This document shows positions 42,522 through 50,334 of a stretch of 64,000 bases of DNA, piece after piece. Numbering within the stretch: position 1 is the first letter of the stretch; every line of letters starts with the position of its first letter. This stretch comes from Bradyrhizobium daqingense. GTDB lineage: Bacteria > Pseudomonadota > Alphaproteobacteria > Rhizobiales > Xanthobacteraceae. Made by a program: the position numbers and the translations under genes. Where the stretch lies: NCBI RefSeq assembly GCF_021044685.1, contig NZ_CP088014.1:4946001-5010000 (forward strand). Direction: 5' to 3'. A model generated the notes under the pieces. The model was not told where the DNA came from, ran no database searches, and saw only the letters and a list, made by a program, of their open reading frames with translations.

Positions 42522-43273
42522 TGACTGCTTTGCTTGAAGTGAAAGACCTCAAGGTTCGTGTCGAGGAGCGTGAAATCCTCCACGGGCTGACCTTGACCGT
42601 GAACGAAGGCGAGGTGCACGCGATCATGGGGCCGAATGGCTCCGGCAAGTCGACGCTCTCGCACGTCATCGCCGGCAAGCCCGGCTATGAGGTCACCGAC
42701 GGCCAGATCCTGTTCAAGGGCGAGGACCTGCTGGAGATGAGCCCGGACGAGCGCGCCGCCAAAGGCGTGTTCCTGGCGTTCCAATATCCGGTCGAGATTC
42801 CCGGCGTCGCCACCATGAACTTCCTGCGCACCGCGCTGAACGCGCAGCGCAAGGCGCGCGGCGAGGATGAATATTCGACGCCGGACTTCCTCAGGAAGGT
42901 CCGCGAGGTCTCGAAGTCGCTGAACATCCCGCAGGACATGCTCAAGCGCGGCGTCAATGTCGGCTTTTCCGGCGGCGAGAAGAAGCGCAACGAGGTGCTG
43001 CAGATGGCGCTGTTCGAGCCCAGCCTGTGCATCCTAGACGAGATGGATTCCGGCCTCGACATCGACGCGCTGCGTATCGCGGCCGACGGCGTCAACGCGC
43101 TGCGCTCGCCGGGCCGCGCGATGGTCGTCATCACCCATTATCAGCGGCTGCTGAACTATATCGTGCCCGACGTCGTGCATGTGATGTCGAGGGGCCGCGT
43201 CGTGAAGAGCGGCGGCAAGGAATTGGCGCTGGAGCTGGAAGCGTCCGGCTACGCGCAATTCGAGGCCGCGTAA
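42518..43273 (+). CDS. sufC: Fe-S assembly ATPase SufC
   Basis: This ABC-type ATPase powers SufBCD. About 250 residues include the Walker A GPNGSGKSTLS, the Q-loop FQYPVEIPG, the signature FSGGEKKRNEVLQMAL and the Walker B LCILDEMDSGLDIDAL, followed by the switch histidine in MVVITHYQRLL. The two consecutive ATG codons (42518, 42521) overlap the stop of the preceding membrane protein, with AGGAA upstream. All catalytic motifs are intact. Confidence 0.97.
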   Translation: MMTALLEVKDLKVRVEEREILHGLTLTVNEGEVHAIMGPNGSGKSTLSHVIAGKPGYEVTDGQILFKGEDLLEMSPDERAAKGVFLAFQYPVEIPGVATMNFLRTALNAQRKARGEDEYSTPDFLRKVREVSKSLNIPQDMLKRGVNVGFSGGEKKRNEVLQMALFEPSLCILDEMDSGLDIDALRIAADGVNALRSPGRAMVVITHYQRLLNYIVPDVVHVMSRGRVVKSGGKELALELEASGYAQFEAA

Positions 43274-43285
43274 GGATTGGTTGCA

Positions 43286-44590
43286 ATGAACGTTGCTGTG
43301 GCAAAGACCGGGAACGGCCGCGCGGTGAGCGATCGCTTCGCCAGTGCCGAAGGCCGGCTGCCGGGTTCGCCCGAAGTGATCGCGACTCGTCGCGAGGCAT
43401 TCGAGACGTATGAGCGTCTCGGCCTGCCGCACCGCCGGATCGAGGAATGGAAATACACCGATTTGCGCGCGCTGGTCGGCGAGGTGCTGCCGCTGGCAGC
43501 CGCGCCCGATGCGGCGGCGCTGAAGCGCGCCGCGGAGGCGGTGAAGGCGCATGGGATTGCGGGCGCCCGCAAGCTGGTGCTGGTCGACGGCGTGTTCGCG
43601 GCCGACCTGTCCGACGTGAAGGCGCTGGCCGCCGAGGCAGGCTTCAAGAGCCTGCGTGAAACGCTGCAGAAGGACGCAGGCCTGCTGAAGACCATGGCAA
43701 CCGATGCCGTGATTGCGCTGAATGCTGCGATGGCAACCGACGGCGTCGTGCTGTCGATCGCTGATGGTGTGCAGCTGTCCGCGCCGATCCAGATCATCCA
43801 CATCGCGACCGCCGCCTCGGCATCGGCTTTCACCCGTTCGCAGGTCGCGGTCGGGAAGGGCGCTCGCGCCACCATCGTCGAGAGCTTCGTTGCTGCCGGC
43901 GCTGCGGCCTACCAGGTCAACGACGCCGTGCTCATGACGGTCGGCGACAACGCCGATGTTGCGCATATCCGCTTGATGGACGATGCGCCCGACGCAGTGA
44001 ACATCTCGTCGCACTTCGTCACCGTCGGCGCCAGCGTGAAGCTCAATTTCTTCAACATGACGACCGGTGCCGCGGTCAGCCGCCTGCAGGGCTTCATCAC
44101 GCTCGCGGGCGAGGGCAGCGAGCTCTCGGCCAACGGCGTCAACCTGCTGCAGAAGACCGAGCATGGCGACACCACGCTGGTGGTCGACCACGCCGTGCCG
44201 AACTGCGTCAGCCGCGAGACGTTCCGCGCCGTGATCGACGACCGCGCCCATTCGGTGTTCCAAGGCCGCATCATCGTCCGTCCCGACGCGCAGAAGACCG
44301 ATGGCAAGATGATGACCCGGGCGCTGCTGCTCTCGGACGAAGCCGAGGCCGACAACAAGCCGGAGCTGGAGATATTCGCCGACGACGTCTCCTGCGGCCA
44401 CGGCGCCACCGCCGGCGCGCTGGACGATAGCCTCTTGTTCTATCTGAAGGCGCGCGGCCTGCCGGAGAAACAAGCCCAGGCGCTGCTGATCCAGGCCTTC
44501 GTCGGCGAGGCGATCGAGCAGATCGCCGATGACGGCTTGCGCGAGCACGTGATCGGCATCGCCGAGCGCTGGCTGGAGCGGCGCCAATGA
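43286..44590 (+). CDS. sufD: Fe-S assembly protein SufD
   Basis: SufD is the SufB paralogue that completes the SufB-SufC2-SufD scaffold and takes part in iron entry. The 434-residue protein has an N-terminal helical region with RIEEWKYTDLRAL (a SufD signature) and a right-handed beta-helix. The conserved C-terminal block is FADDVSCGHGATAGALDDSLLFYLKARGLPEKQAQALLIQAFVGE. The ATG at 43286 follows AAGGA. Its TGA overlaps the sufS start (ATGA). Confidence 0.96.
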   Translation: MNVAVAKTGNGRAVSDRFASAEGRLPGSPEVIATRREAFETYERLGLPHRRIEEWKYTDLRALVGEVLPLAAAPDAAALKRAAEAVKAHGIAGARKLVLVDGVFAADLSDVKALAAEAGFKSLRETLQKDAGLLKTMATDAVIALNAAMATDGVVLSIADGVQLSAPIQIIHIATAASASAFTRSQVAVGKGARATIVESFVAAGAAAYQVNDAVLMTVGDNADVAHIRLMDDAPDAVNISSHFVTVGASVKLNFFNMTTGAAVSRLQGFITLAGEGSELSANGVNLLQKTEHGDTTLVVDHAVPNCVSRETFRAVIDDRAHSVFQGRIIVRPDAQKTDGKMMTRALLLSDEAEADNKPELEIFADDVSCGHGATAGALDDSLLFYLKARGLPEKQAQALLIQAFVGEAIEQIADDGLREHVIGIAERWLERRQ

Positions 44591-45834
44591 GCACACATCC
44601 TGCAGTCAAGAACGGCGCCTATGACGTCGCGCGCGTGCGCCAGGATTTTCCCGCGCTGGCGATGCAGGTCTACGGCAAGAACCTGGTCTATCTCGACAAC
44701 GCTGCATCGGCACAGAAGCCGAGCGCCGTGCTCGACCGCATGACGCAGGCGTACACTAGCGAATACGCCAACGTGCATCGCGGCCTGCATTACCTCGCCA
44801 ATGCCGCGACCGAAGCCTATGAGGGCGGCCGCACCAAGGTGGCGCAGTTCATCAATGCGGCCCGCACCGAAGAAGTGATCTTCACCCGCAACGCGACGGA
44901 GGCCATCAATCTGGTCGCGTCTTCGTGGGGTGGGCCGAACGTCAAAGAGGGCGACGAGATCGTCATCTCGATCATGGAGCACCACTCCAACATCGTCCCC
45001 TGGCATTTCCTCAGGGAGCGTCAGGGAGCGGTGATCAAATGGGCGCCGGTCGATGACGAGGGCAATTTCCTCATCGACGAGTTCGAGAAGCTGCTGACCG
45101 CCAAGACCAAGCTGGTCGCGATCACGCAGATGTCGAACGCGCTCGGCACCATCGTGCCGATCAAGGAGGTCGTCAAAATCGCCCATGCCCGCGGCATTCC
45201 GGTGCTGGTCGACGGCAGCCAGGGCGCGGTGCATCTGCCCGTCGACGTCCAGGACCTGGGCTGCGATTTCTACGTCTTCACCGGCCACAAGGTGTACGGG
45301 CCGACCGGCATCGGCGTGCTCTGGGCCAAATACGACCACCTCGTCGCGATGCGCCCTTTCAACGGCGGCGGCGAGATGATCCGCGAGGTCTCGCGCGATT
45401 TCATCAGTTACGGCGATCCTCCGCACAAGTTCGAGGCAGGCACGCCCGCGATCGTCGAGGCGGTCGGGCTGGGCGCTGCCATCGATTACGTCAATTCGAT
45501 CGGCAAGGAGCGCATCGCCGCCTACGAGCACGACCTCACCACCTATGCGCAGGATCGGCTCCGCGAGATCAACTCGCTGCGGCTGATCGGCACGGCGCGG
45601 GGCAAGGGGCCGGTGATCTCCTTCGAGCTCAAGGGCGCGCACGCCCATGACGTCGCCACCGTGATCGACCGCCAGGGCATCGCGGTGCGCGCGGGCACCC
45701 ATTGCGTGATGCCGCTTTTAGAGCGGTTCAACGTGACCGCGACGTGCCGGGCCTCGTTCGGTATGTATAATACGCGGGAAGAAGTCGATCATCTGGCACA
45801 GGCGCTTCTGAAGGCGCGGGATTTGTTCGCATGA
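44587..45834 (+). CDS. sufS: Cysteine desulfurase SufS
   Basis: This group II cysteine desulfurase supplies persulfide sulfur to SufBCD. The 415 residues contain NVHRGLHYLANAATEAYEGGR, the PLP-contact His in MEHHSNIVPW, the PLP lysine in FTGHKVYGPTGIGVLW and the SufS-type cysteine in AVRAGTHCVMPLLERF. It normally needs a SufE or SufU partner; none is visible in this window. The start overlaps the sufD stop, and its own stop overlaps the next start, so the whole run is translationally coupled. Confidence 0.97.
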   Translation: MSTHPAVKNGAYDVARVRQDFPALAMQVYGKNLVYLDNAASAQKPSAVLDRMTQAYTSEYANVHRGLHYLANAATEAYEGGRTKVAQFINAARTEEVIFTRNATEAINLVASSWGGPNVKEGDEIVISIMEHHSNIVPWHFLRERQGAVIKWAPVDDEGNFLIDEFEKLLTAKTKLVAITQMSNALGTIVPIKEVVKIAHARGIPVLVDGSQGAVHLPVDVQDLGCDFYVFTGHKVYGPTGIGVLWAKYDHLVAMRPFNGGGEMIREVSRDFISYGDPPHKFEAGTPAIVEAVGLGAAIDYVNSIGKERIAAYEHDLTTYAQDRLREINSLRLIGTARGKGPVISFELKGAHAHDVATVIDRQGIAVRAGTHCVMPLLERFNVTATCRASFGMYNTREEVDHLAQALLKARDLFA

Positions 45835-46202
45835 GTGACACGGCCGAAATCAAAGCCAATCCGATGGAGACTCAATCGGCGCTGCCGCCGGAGGAGACCG
45901 AGCGTCTGACCACCGAAATCATCGCCGGCCTCAAGACCGTGTTCGACCCGGAAATTCCGGCTGACATCTACGAGCTCGGCCTGATCTACAAGGTAGAGAT
46001 CAAGGACGACCGCTCCGTCGACGTCCAGATGACGCTGACGACGCCGAACTGCCCGGCCGCCGGCGAGCTGCCGACCATGGTCGAGAACGCGGTTGCCAGC
46101 GTTCCCGGTGTCGGCGTGGTCGACGTCAAGGTCGTCTGGGAGCCGCCGTGGTCGCCCGAGCGTATGAGCGACGAGGCCCGCCTCGTGCTCAACATGTGGT
46201 GA
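45831..46202 (+). CDS. sufT: SufT/MIP18-family (DUF59) Fe-S maturation protein
   Basis: This 123-residue protein has a DUF59 domain with the conserved pattern DPEIPADIYELGLIYKVEI ... VQMTLTTPNCPAAGELP and the C-terminal motif VWEPPWSPERMSDEARLVLNMW. SufT-type proteins help to load Fe-S clusters into target enzymes. The 4-bp ATGA overlap with sufS and its place before the IscA-like gene support that role. The symbol is by family and position. Confidence 0.9.
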   Translation: MSDTAEIKANPMETQSALPPEETERLTTEIIAGLKTVFDPEIPADIYELGLIYKVEIKDDRSVDVQMTLTTPNCPAAGELPTMVENAVASVPGVGVVDVKVVWEPPWSPERMSDEARLVLNMW

Positions 46203-46251
46203 CGCGTATCCCCGGCATTGAATTCGCCTCGCAACGGACCAGATAGATAAG

Positions 46252-46650
46252 ATGACCCAGGCGACACCAGCATCCACCCCGAAGCCGCGGCGGCCCCGCC
46301 CGCAGGTGATGCGGCTGACGGATGCTGCTGCTCAGCGCATCACCGAGCTGACCCAGCGCGCCGATTCCGAGATCGTGGGCCTGCGCGTCGGTGTGAAGAA
46401 CGGCGGCTGCGCCGGCCAGTCCTACACGGTCGAATACGCCCATGATGTCCGCCCGACCGACGAGGTCGTCGAGGACAAGGGCGTCAAGATCCTGGTCGAT
46501 CCCAAGGCCGTGCTGTTCCTGCTCGGCACCGAGATGGACTACAAGGCCGACAAGATGCAGGCCCAGTTCGTCTTCAACAACCCCAACCAGATCTCCGCCT
46601 GCGGCTGCGGCGAGTCGGTCGAGCTGCGGCCGGCGAAGGACGAGGTGTAG
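46252..46650 (+). CDS. A-type Fe-S carrier (SufA/IscA/ErpA family)
   Basis: This 132-residue protein carries Fe-S clusters or iron to target enzymes. The three conserved cysteines are present in GVKNGGCAGQSYTVEY and NPNQISACGCGESVEL (CGC). The first 15 residues are a basic, Pro-rich tail. It is separated from the sufT-like gene by 49 bp and is the last gene of the suf operon; a palindromic repeat follows 10 bp after the stop and may end the transcript. Whether it is SufA or IscA/ErpA cannot be settled by motif. Confidence 0.92.
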   Translation: MTQATPASTPKPRRPRPQVMRLTDAAAQRITELTQRADSEIVGLRVGVKNGGCAGQSYTVEYAHDVRPTDEVVEDKGVKILVDPKAVLFLLGTEMDYKADKMQAQFVFNNPNQISACGCGESVELRPAKDEV

Positions 46651-46659
46651 TTCTCTCTC

Positions 46660-46746
46660 CGTCATCGCGAGGAGCCCTTGCGACGAAGCAATCCCGACCG
46701 CCTCTGCCGAGGCAGCCTGGATTGCTTCGCTTCGCTCGCAATGACG
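46660..46746. repeat. 87-bp intergenic palindromic repeat (type B)
   Basis: The ends CGTCATCGCGAG and CTCGCAATGACG are inverted with one mismatch, and inside them GACGAAGCAATCC faces GGATTGCTTCG. The middle has a further dyad (CTCTGCCGAGGCAG). It lies between the suf operon and the TfoX-domain gene. I recognise this CGTCATnGCGAG/GAAGCAATCC element as a frequent intergenic repeat of alphaproteobacteria. Confidence 0.75.
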
Positions 46747-46788
46747 CCGGTGCTATGAAAGCTGGCCTTCTCGCCAGGGACGCTCTTC

Positions 46789-47196
46789 ATGGACCGCGAA
46801 TTCCTGATCGACCTGTTCGCCGATTTTGGCCCCGTTACCATCCGTAAGATGTTCTCCGGCTACGGCATCTCCGCCGACGGCGTCAATTTCGCGCTGTCCT
46901 TGCGCGCCGGCCTGTTCTTCCGCGCCGACGAGGCGACCATTCCGGATTTTGAAGCGGAAGGCTCCAAGCCGTTCCAGTACTCGACCCGCGCCAAAACCGT
47001 CACGGTGAACTCCTACTGGCAACTGCCCGCGCGACTGTTCGACGATTCCGAGGAGTTGGCACGATGGGCCAGAGCCGCGCTCGCCGCCGCGCAGCGCGCC
47101 AAGGTGAAGAAGGGGCCGAAGGCGAAGAAGCCGGTGAAGAAGACGTTGGCGAAAAAGGTCGTGACCAAGAAAGTAACCAAGAGACGGGTGCGGTAG
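46789..47196 (+). CDS. TfoX N-terminal domain protein
   Basis: This 135-residue protein has a TfoX_N fold (about 1-95, REFLIDLFADFGPVTIRKMFSGYGISADGVNFALSLRAGLFFRADE) and a basic tail (about 100-135) with many Lys and Arg residues that could bind nucleic acid. TfoX/Sxy proteins regulate competence in gammaproteobacteria; the stand-alone N-domain proteins of alphaproteobacteria have no established role. The last codons and the TAG stop lie inside a palindromic repeat, so the repeat fixes the protein's C-terminus. Confidence 0.85.
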   Translation: MDREFLIDLFADFGPVTIRKMFSGYGISADGVNFALSLRAGLFFRADEATIPDFEAEGSKPFQYSTRAKTVTVNSYWQLPARLFDDSEELARWARAALAAAQRAKVKKGPKAKKPVKKTLAKKVVTKKVTKRRVR

Positions 47197-47288
47197 GGTG
47201 GGCAAAGCGAAGCGTGCCCACCAATAGGCATAGTTCAGTCGCAGAGAGTGCTGGTGGGCACGGCGCTGCGCGCCTTTGCCCACCCTAC
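47193..47288. repeat. 96-bp nested palindromic repeat (type C)
   Basis: Perfect 15-bp outer arms GTAGGGTGGGCAAAG (47193-47207) and its complement (47274-47288) enclose perfect 11-bp inner arms (CGTGCCCACCA at 47213-47223, complement at 47252-47262). The element separates the convergent tfoX and GGDEF genes and supplies the stop codon of the first. This GGTGGGCA element is a family I recognise from Bradyrhizobium genomes. Confidence 0.8.
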
Positions 47289-47305
47289 AGCAGTTCGTGA
47301 AAACC

Positions 47306-48373
47306 TTACGCCACCCGATTATGTGTCTCGACCGCGAATTCCGGATCGACTTCGCAGATCACACGGTTGCGGCCGTTGCGCTTGGCGGCGTAGAGGCAGG
47401 CGTCTGCACGCTCGATCAGCGCGTCGGGGTCGTCGCCCGGCTTGAGCATGGAGACGCCGACAGAGATGGTGACCCGGCCGAGGATTTCGCCGGTGGATTT
47501 CTTCTTCAACTCCTTCGCCATCACGGCGCGGCGGATGTGATCGGCGACCGTGAGCGCCTGGCGCAGCGCGGTGTTGGGCAGCACGACGGCGAACTCCTCG
47601 CCGCCATAGCGCGCGGTGATGTCCTGGCCCTTGATGGTCTGCTTCAGGGAGAGGCCGACGAGCCGCAGCACCTGGTCGCCGGTGAGGTGGCCGTAGGAAT
47701 CGTTGAACGACTTGAAATGATCGATGTCGAACAGCAGCAGCGACAGCGGCTCGCCGGAGGCGAGCGCGTTCTGCACGGCCATGCCGATCATGCGGTCGAA
47801 ATATTTGCGGTTGCCGAGGCCGGTGAGGGGATCGGTCAGGCTCTCGGCGCGGATCGCCTCCAGGCTCTGCTGCAGATTGCTGATCTCGTTCTTGGACAGC
47901 GTGAGGCGGTCTTCCAAGGCCTTGTTGGCCTCGCGCATCTCGCTGGTCGAACGCAACAGCGTTTCCACGATCGCCTTGACCTGGTCGCGGCTCTTGGCCG
48001 ACGACAGCTTCGCGGTCGCGCCCGACAGGCTGGCGTCGTAGGAGCCGCTGATCCCGAGCGCATCGCCGAGAACCTTCATCACGTCGTCGATCTCGCCGAT
48101 GACGCGCGCGCCGACCTTGTCGATGCGGTCGGTGGTCTTGATATGGGAGAGATAGGTCTCGTAGATCTGCTCGAGATCGGCCTCGGTCAGCCTGCCGTTG
48201 CGCGCCAGCGTCTCGTTGATGATCTTGTTGAGCGGGGCATTGTAGCCCGTCGCGTAGACGTACCAGATCTCGTAATTGCGGGGAATTGCCGTTTGCCGAA
48301 GCGATCGGATTTGTCCGAGCGCTACCTCGGCGAACGCCATCGTGCGTTCGTGCTCGTCGAGAACCTTGACCAC
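47306..48373 (-). CDS. Diguanylate cyclase (GGDEF domain)
   Basis: This 355-residue soluble protein makes cyclic di-GMP. Residues about 1-150 form a helical sensor-like region and about 155-175 a short coiled coil. The GGDEF domain follows, with DPLTGLGNRKYFDRM, the metal-binding FDIDHFKSFND and the active site RYGGEEF (about 257-261). The inhibitory-site position has KGQD (about 248-251) where RxxD is expected, so product feedback may be weakened. The start is GTG at 48373 (MVKVLDEHERTMAF). The N-terminal region matches no family I know. Confidence 0.9.
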   Translation of the reverse strand: MVKVLDEHERTMAFAEVALGQIRSLRQTAIPRNYEIWYVYATGYNAPLNKIINETLARNGRLTEADLEQIYETYLSHIKTTDRIDKVGARVIGEIDDVMKVLGDALGISGSYDASLSGATAKLSSAKSRDQVKAIVETLLRSTSEMREANKALEDRLTLSKNEISNLQQSLEAIRAESLTDPLTGLGNRKYFDRMIGMAVQNALASGEPLSLLLFDIDHFKSFNDSYGHLTGDQVLRLVGLSLKQTIKGQDITARYGGEEFAVVLPNTALRQALTVADHIRRAVMAKELKKKSTGEILGRVTISVGVSMLKPGDDPDALIERADACLYAAKRNGRNRVICEVDPEFAVETHNRVA

Positions 48374-48538
48374 GGAACATACCCCACAGCGGTCGGCGCG
48401 CCCTCGACCGCAGCAATGCTTAAATTATGTTCGTAGGCTAACGGACGATCGTGAAGACCCCGTAAATATACGTTTTCGATTACTTCTAAAAAGTTGCGCT
48501 GCGGGTTTGCTCAACCGAAACCCGGCGCGCCTCGCGCA

Positions 48539-50035
48539 TCAAGCCCCGGCGGGGGAGCGGACCGGCCGCAGCAGGAATGCGGGCAGGTGCGAATGATCGC
48601 CCGGCTCGGCATCGGCCTCACGTTGCCGGCGCGGCTCGGGGCGGCCGATCGACGGCACATGCGAGGCATTGGCCTGCTGGCGGGCGCCGCGACGCGGCTC
48701 GGACGGGCGCTTCGATTCCTGAGCTTGTCTCGGCTCAGCGAGTTGCCTCGCCTCTGGCGAATGCCTTGCTTCGCGCGGCTCGTGGCTCCGCTCGCGGTCG
48801 TGACCGCGTCGCTCGCCGCGCTGCGTTTTGCCGCGTCCGCCGCGCGAACGCTCACGGCCGCGCTGCTCGCGGGGACGCTCGTCCCCGTCGGCAGTCTCGG
48901 CGTTGATCTCGTAATCGCCCTCGGCGCGCGGAATGCTTTGTCCGATCAGCTTCTCGATCGCCGCCATCGACTTCTGGTCGAGCGGCGTCACGATCGAGAT
49001 CGCGGTGCCGGTGCGGCCGGCGCGGCCGGTACGGCCGATGCGGTGCACGTAGTCGTCGGCGTGATGGGGGACGTCGAAATTGAAGACGTGGCTGACCTCG
49101 GGAATGTCGAGGCCGCGCGCCGCGACGTCGGAGGCGACCAGCAACGGCAGCTCGCCCTTGCGGAACTGATCCAGCGCCGCCATGCGGGCCGGCTGGTCCA
49201 TGTCGCCATGCAGTGCACCGACGCTGAAGCCGTGCTTCTGGAGCGACTTGTGAACAATGGCGACTTCGCGCTTGCGATTGCAGAAGATGATCGCGTTCTT
49301 GAGGTCCTTGGCCTCACGCAGCAGCCGGCGAAGCAGCTCGCGCTTCTCATGCGCCTCGCGTCCGGCGGGCACCTGGGCCTGCGTGACGGTCACGGCGGTG
49401 GTGGCGGGGCGGGAGACTTCGACCTTCTGCGGATTGTGCAGGAAGGTCTCGGTAATGCGCCGGATCTCCGGCGGCATGGTCGCGGTGAAGAACAGGGTCT
49501 GCCGCGTGAACGGAACGAGCTTGCAGATGCGCTCGATGTCGGGGATGAAGCCCATGTCCAGCATGCGGTCGGCTTCGTCGATGACGAGCAACTCGACGCC
49601 GGTGAGCAGGAGGCCGCCGCGCTCGGTGTGGTCGAGCAAGCGGCCCGGCGTTGCGATCAGCACGTCGACGCCGCGCATCAGCTTGGCGTCCTGGTCGCCG
49701 AAGGAGACGCCGCCGATCAGGAGAGCGACGTTGAGTTTCTGGCCGGCGCCGTAGCGGTCGAAGTTTTCCTTGACCTGGGCCGCGAGCTCGCGGGTCGGCT
49801 CGAGGATCAGCGTGCGCGGCATGCGCGCGCGGGCTCTGCCCTTTTCGAGGATGGTGAGCATCGGCAGCACGAAGGCCGCGGTCTTGCCGGTGCCAGTCTG
49901 GGCGATGCCGAGCACGTCCTTGCGTGCGAGGACGTGGGGGATCGCCTGTTCCTGGATGGGGGTGGGGGTGGTGTAACCGGTGGCCGCCACTGCGGCGAGG
50001 ACTTTTTCGGACAGTCCGAGATCTGAAAAGGACAT
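48539..50035 (-). CDS. DEAD-box ATP-dependent RNA helicase (RhlE-like)
   Basis: This 498-residue helicase unwinds RNA duplexes in ribosome assembly or decay. Its motifs are complete: Q-motif TGYTTPTPIQEQAIP, motif I AQTGTGKT, PTRELAAQ, TPGRLLD, DEADRMLDMGF, FTATMP (third-motif SAT variant TAT) and HRIGRTGRAG. The C-terminal tail (about 375-498) is highly charged, with RGRERSRGGRGKTQRGERRG-type Arg/Gly content for RNA binding. The family-like start MSFSDLGLSEKVL is at 50035. It could assist RNase E in the degradosome, by analogy with RhlE and RhlB; this is inference. Confidence 0.92.
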   Translation of the reverse strand: MSFSDLGLSEKVLAAVAATGYTTPTPIQEQAIPHVLARKDVLGIAQTGTGKTAAFVLPMLTILEKGRARARMPRTLILEPTRELAAQVKENFDRYGAGQKLNVALLIGGVSFGDQDAKLMRGVDVLIATPGRLLDHTERGGLLLTGVELLVIDEADRMLDMGFIPDIERICKLVPFTRQTLFFTATMPPEIRRITETFLHNPQKVEVSRPATTAVTVTQAQVPAGREAHEKRELLRRLLREAKDLKNAIIFCNRKREVAIVHKSLQKHGFSVGALHGDMDQPARMAALDQFRKGELPLLVASDVAARGLDIPEVSHVFNFDVPHHADDYVHRIGRTGRAGRTGTAISIVTPLDQKSMAAIEKLIGQSIPRAEGDYEINAETADGDERPREQRGRERSRGGRGKTQRGERRGHDRERSHEPREARHSPEARQLAEPRQAQESKRPSEPRRGARQQANASHVPSIGRPEPRRQREADAEPGDHSHLPAFLLRPVRSPAGA

Positions 50036-50246
50036 TGAGCCTCTGGTCGAAACCGCCGTTCGGAATCGAGGGTAATTAAGGCTGTCGCGTTCCACCCCGA
50101 AACGGCGCGCTCTCTAGGAAGCTGGGGGTGCTGACTCACGCGAACAAAGCGCAAGGCTCAAGAATCGCTCTTCGATCTGAGCCGCGTCGCCCCGGAACAT
50201 AGGCGGGAATCGGCCAAAGTCAATGGAGCGGGCGCGGGAAGACCCT

Positions 50247-50264
50247 AAAAAACCTGAGGTTTTT
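50247..50264 (-). terminator. A/T-flanked hairpin after the AraC-family gene
   Basis: AAAAACC and GGTTTTT pair around a three-base loop, flanked by more A and T residues. It lies 70 bp beyond the stop of the AraC gene on the minus strand and upstream of the helicase gene. The 299 bp between those two genes contain nothing else that I can identify except presumably the helicase promoter and leader. Confidence 0.4.
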
Positions 50265-50334
50265 GCCCAAATCACGGGCGCGGCTGGGGTTTTCGCCTCA
50301 CCTCCGGGTTCGACCGGAGGCCGGCCAAGCGGGA

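Noticed and set aside
46789..47196. TfoX-domain gene as evidence of a natural competence system
   Set aside because: No competence pilus or DNA-uptake genes are nearby, and stand-alone TfoX N-domain proteins in alphaproteobacteria have no shown link to competence.
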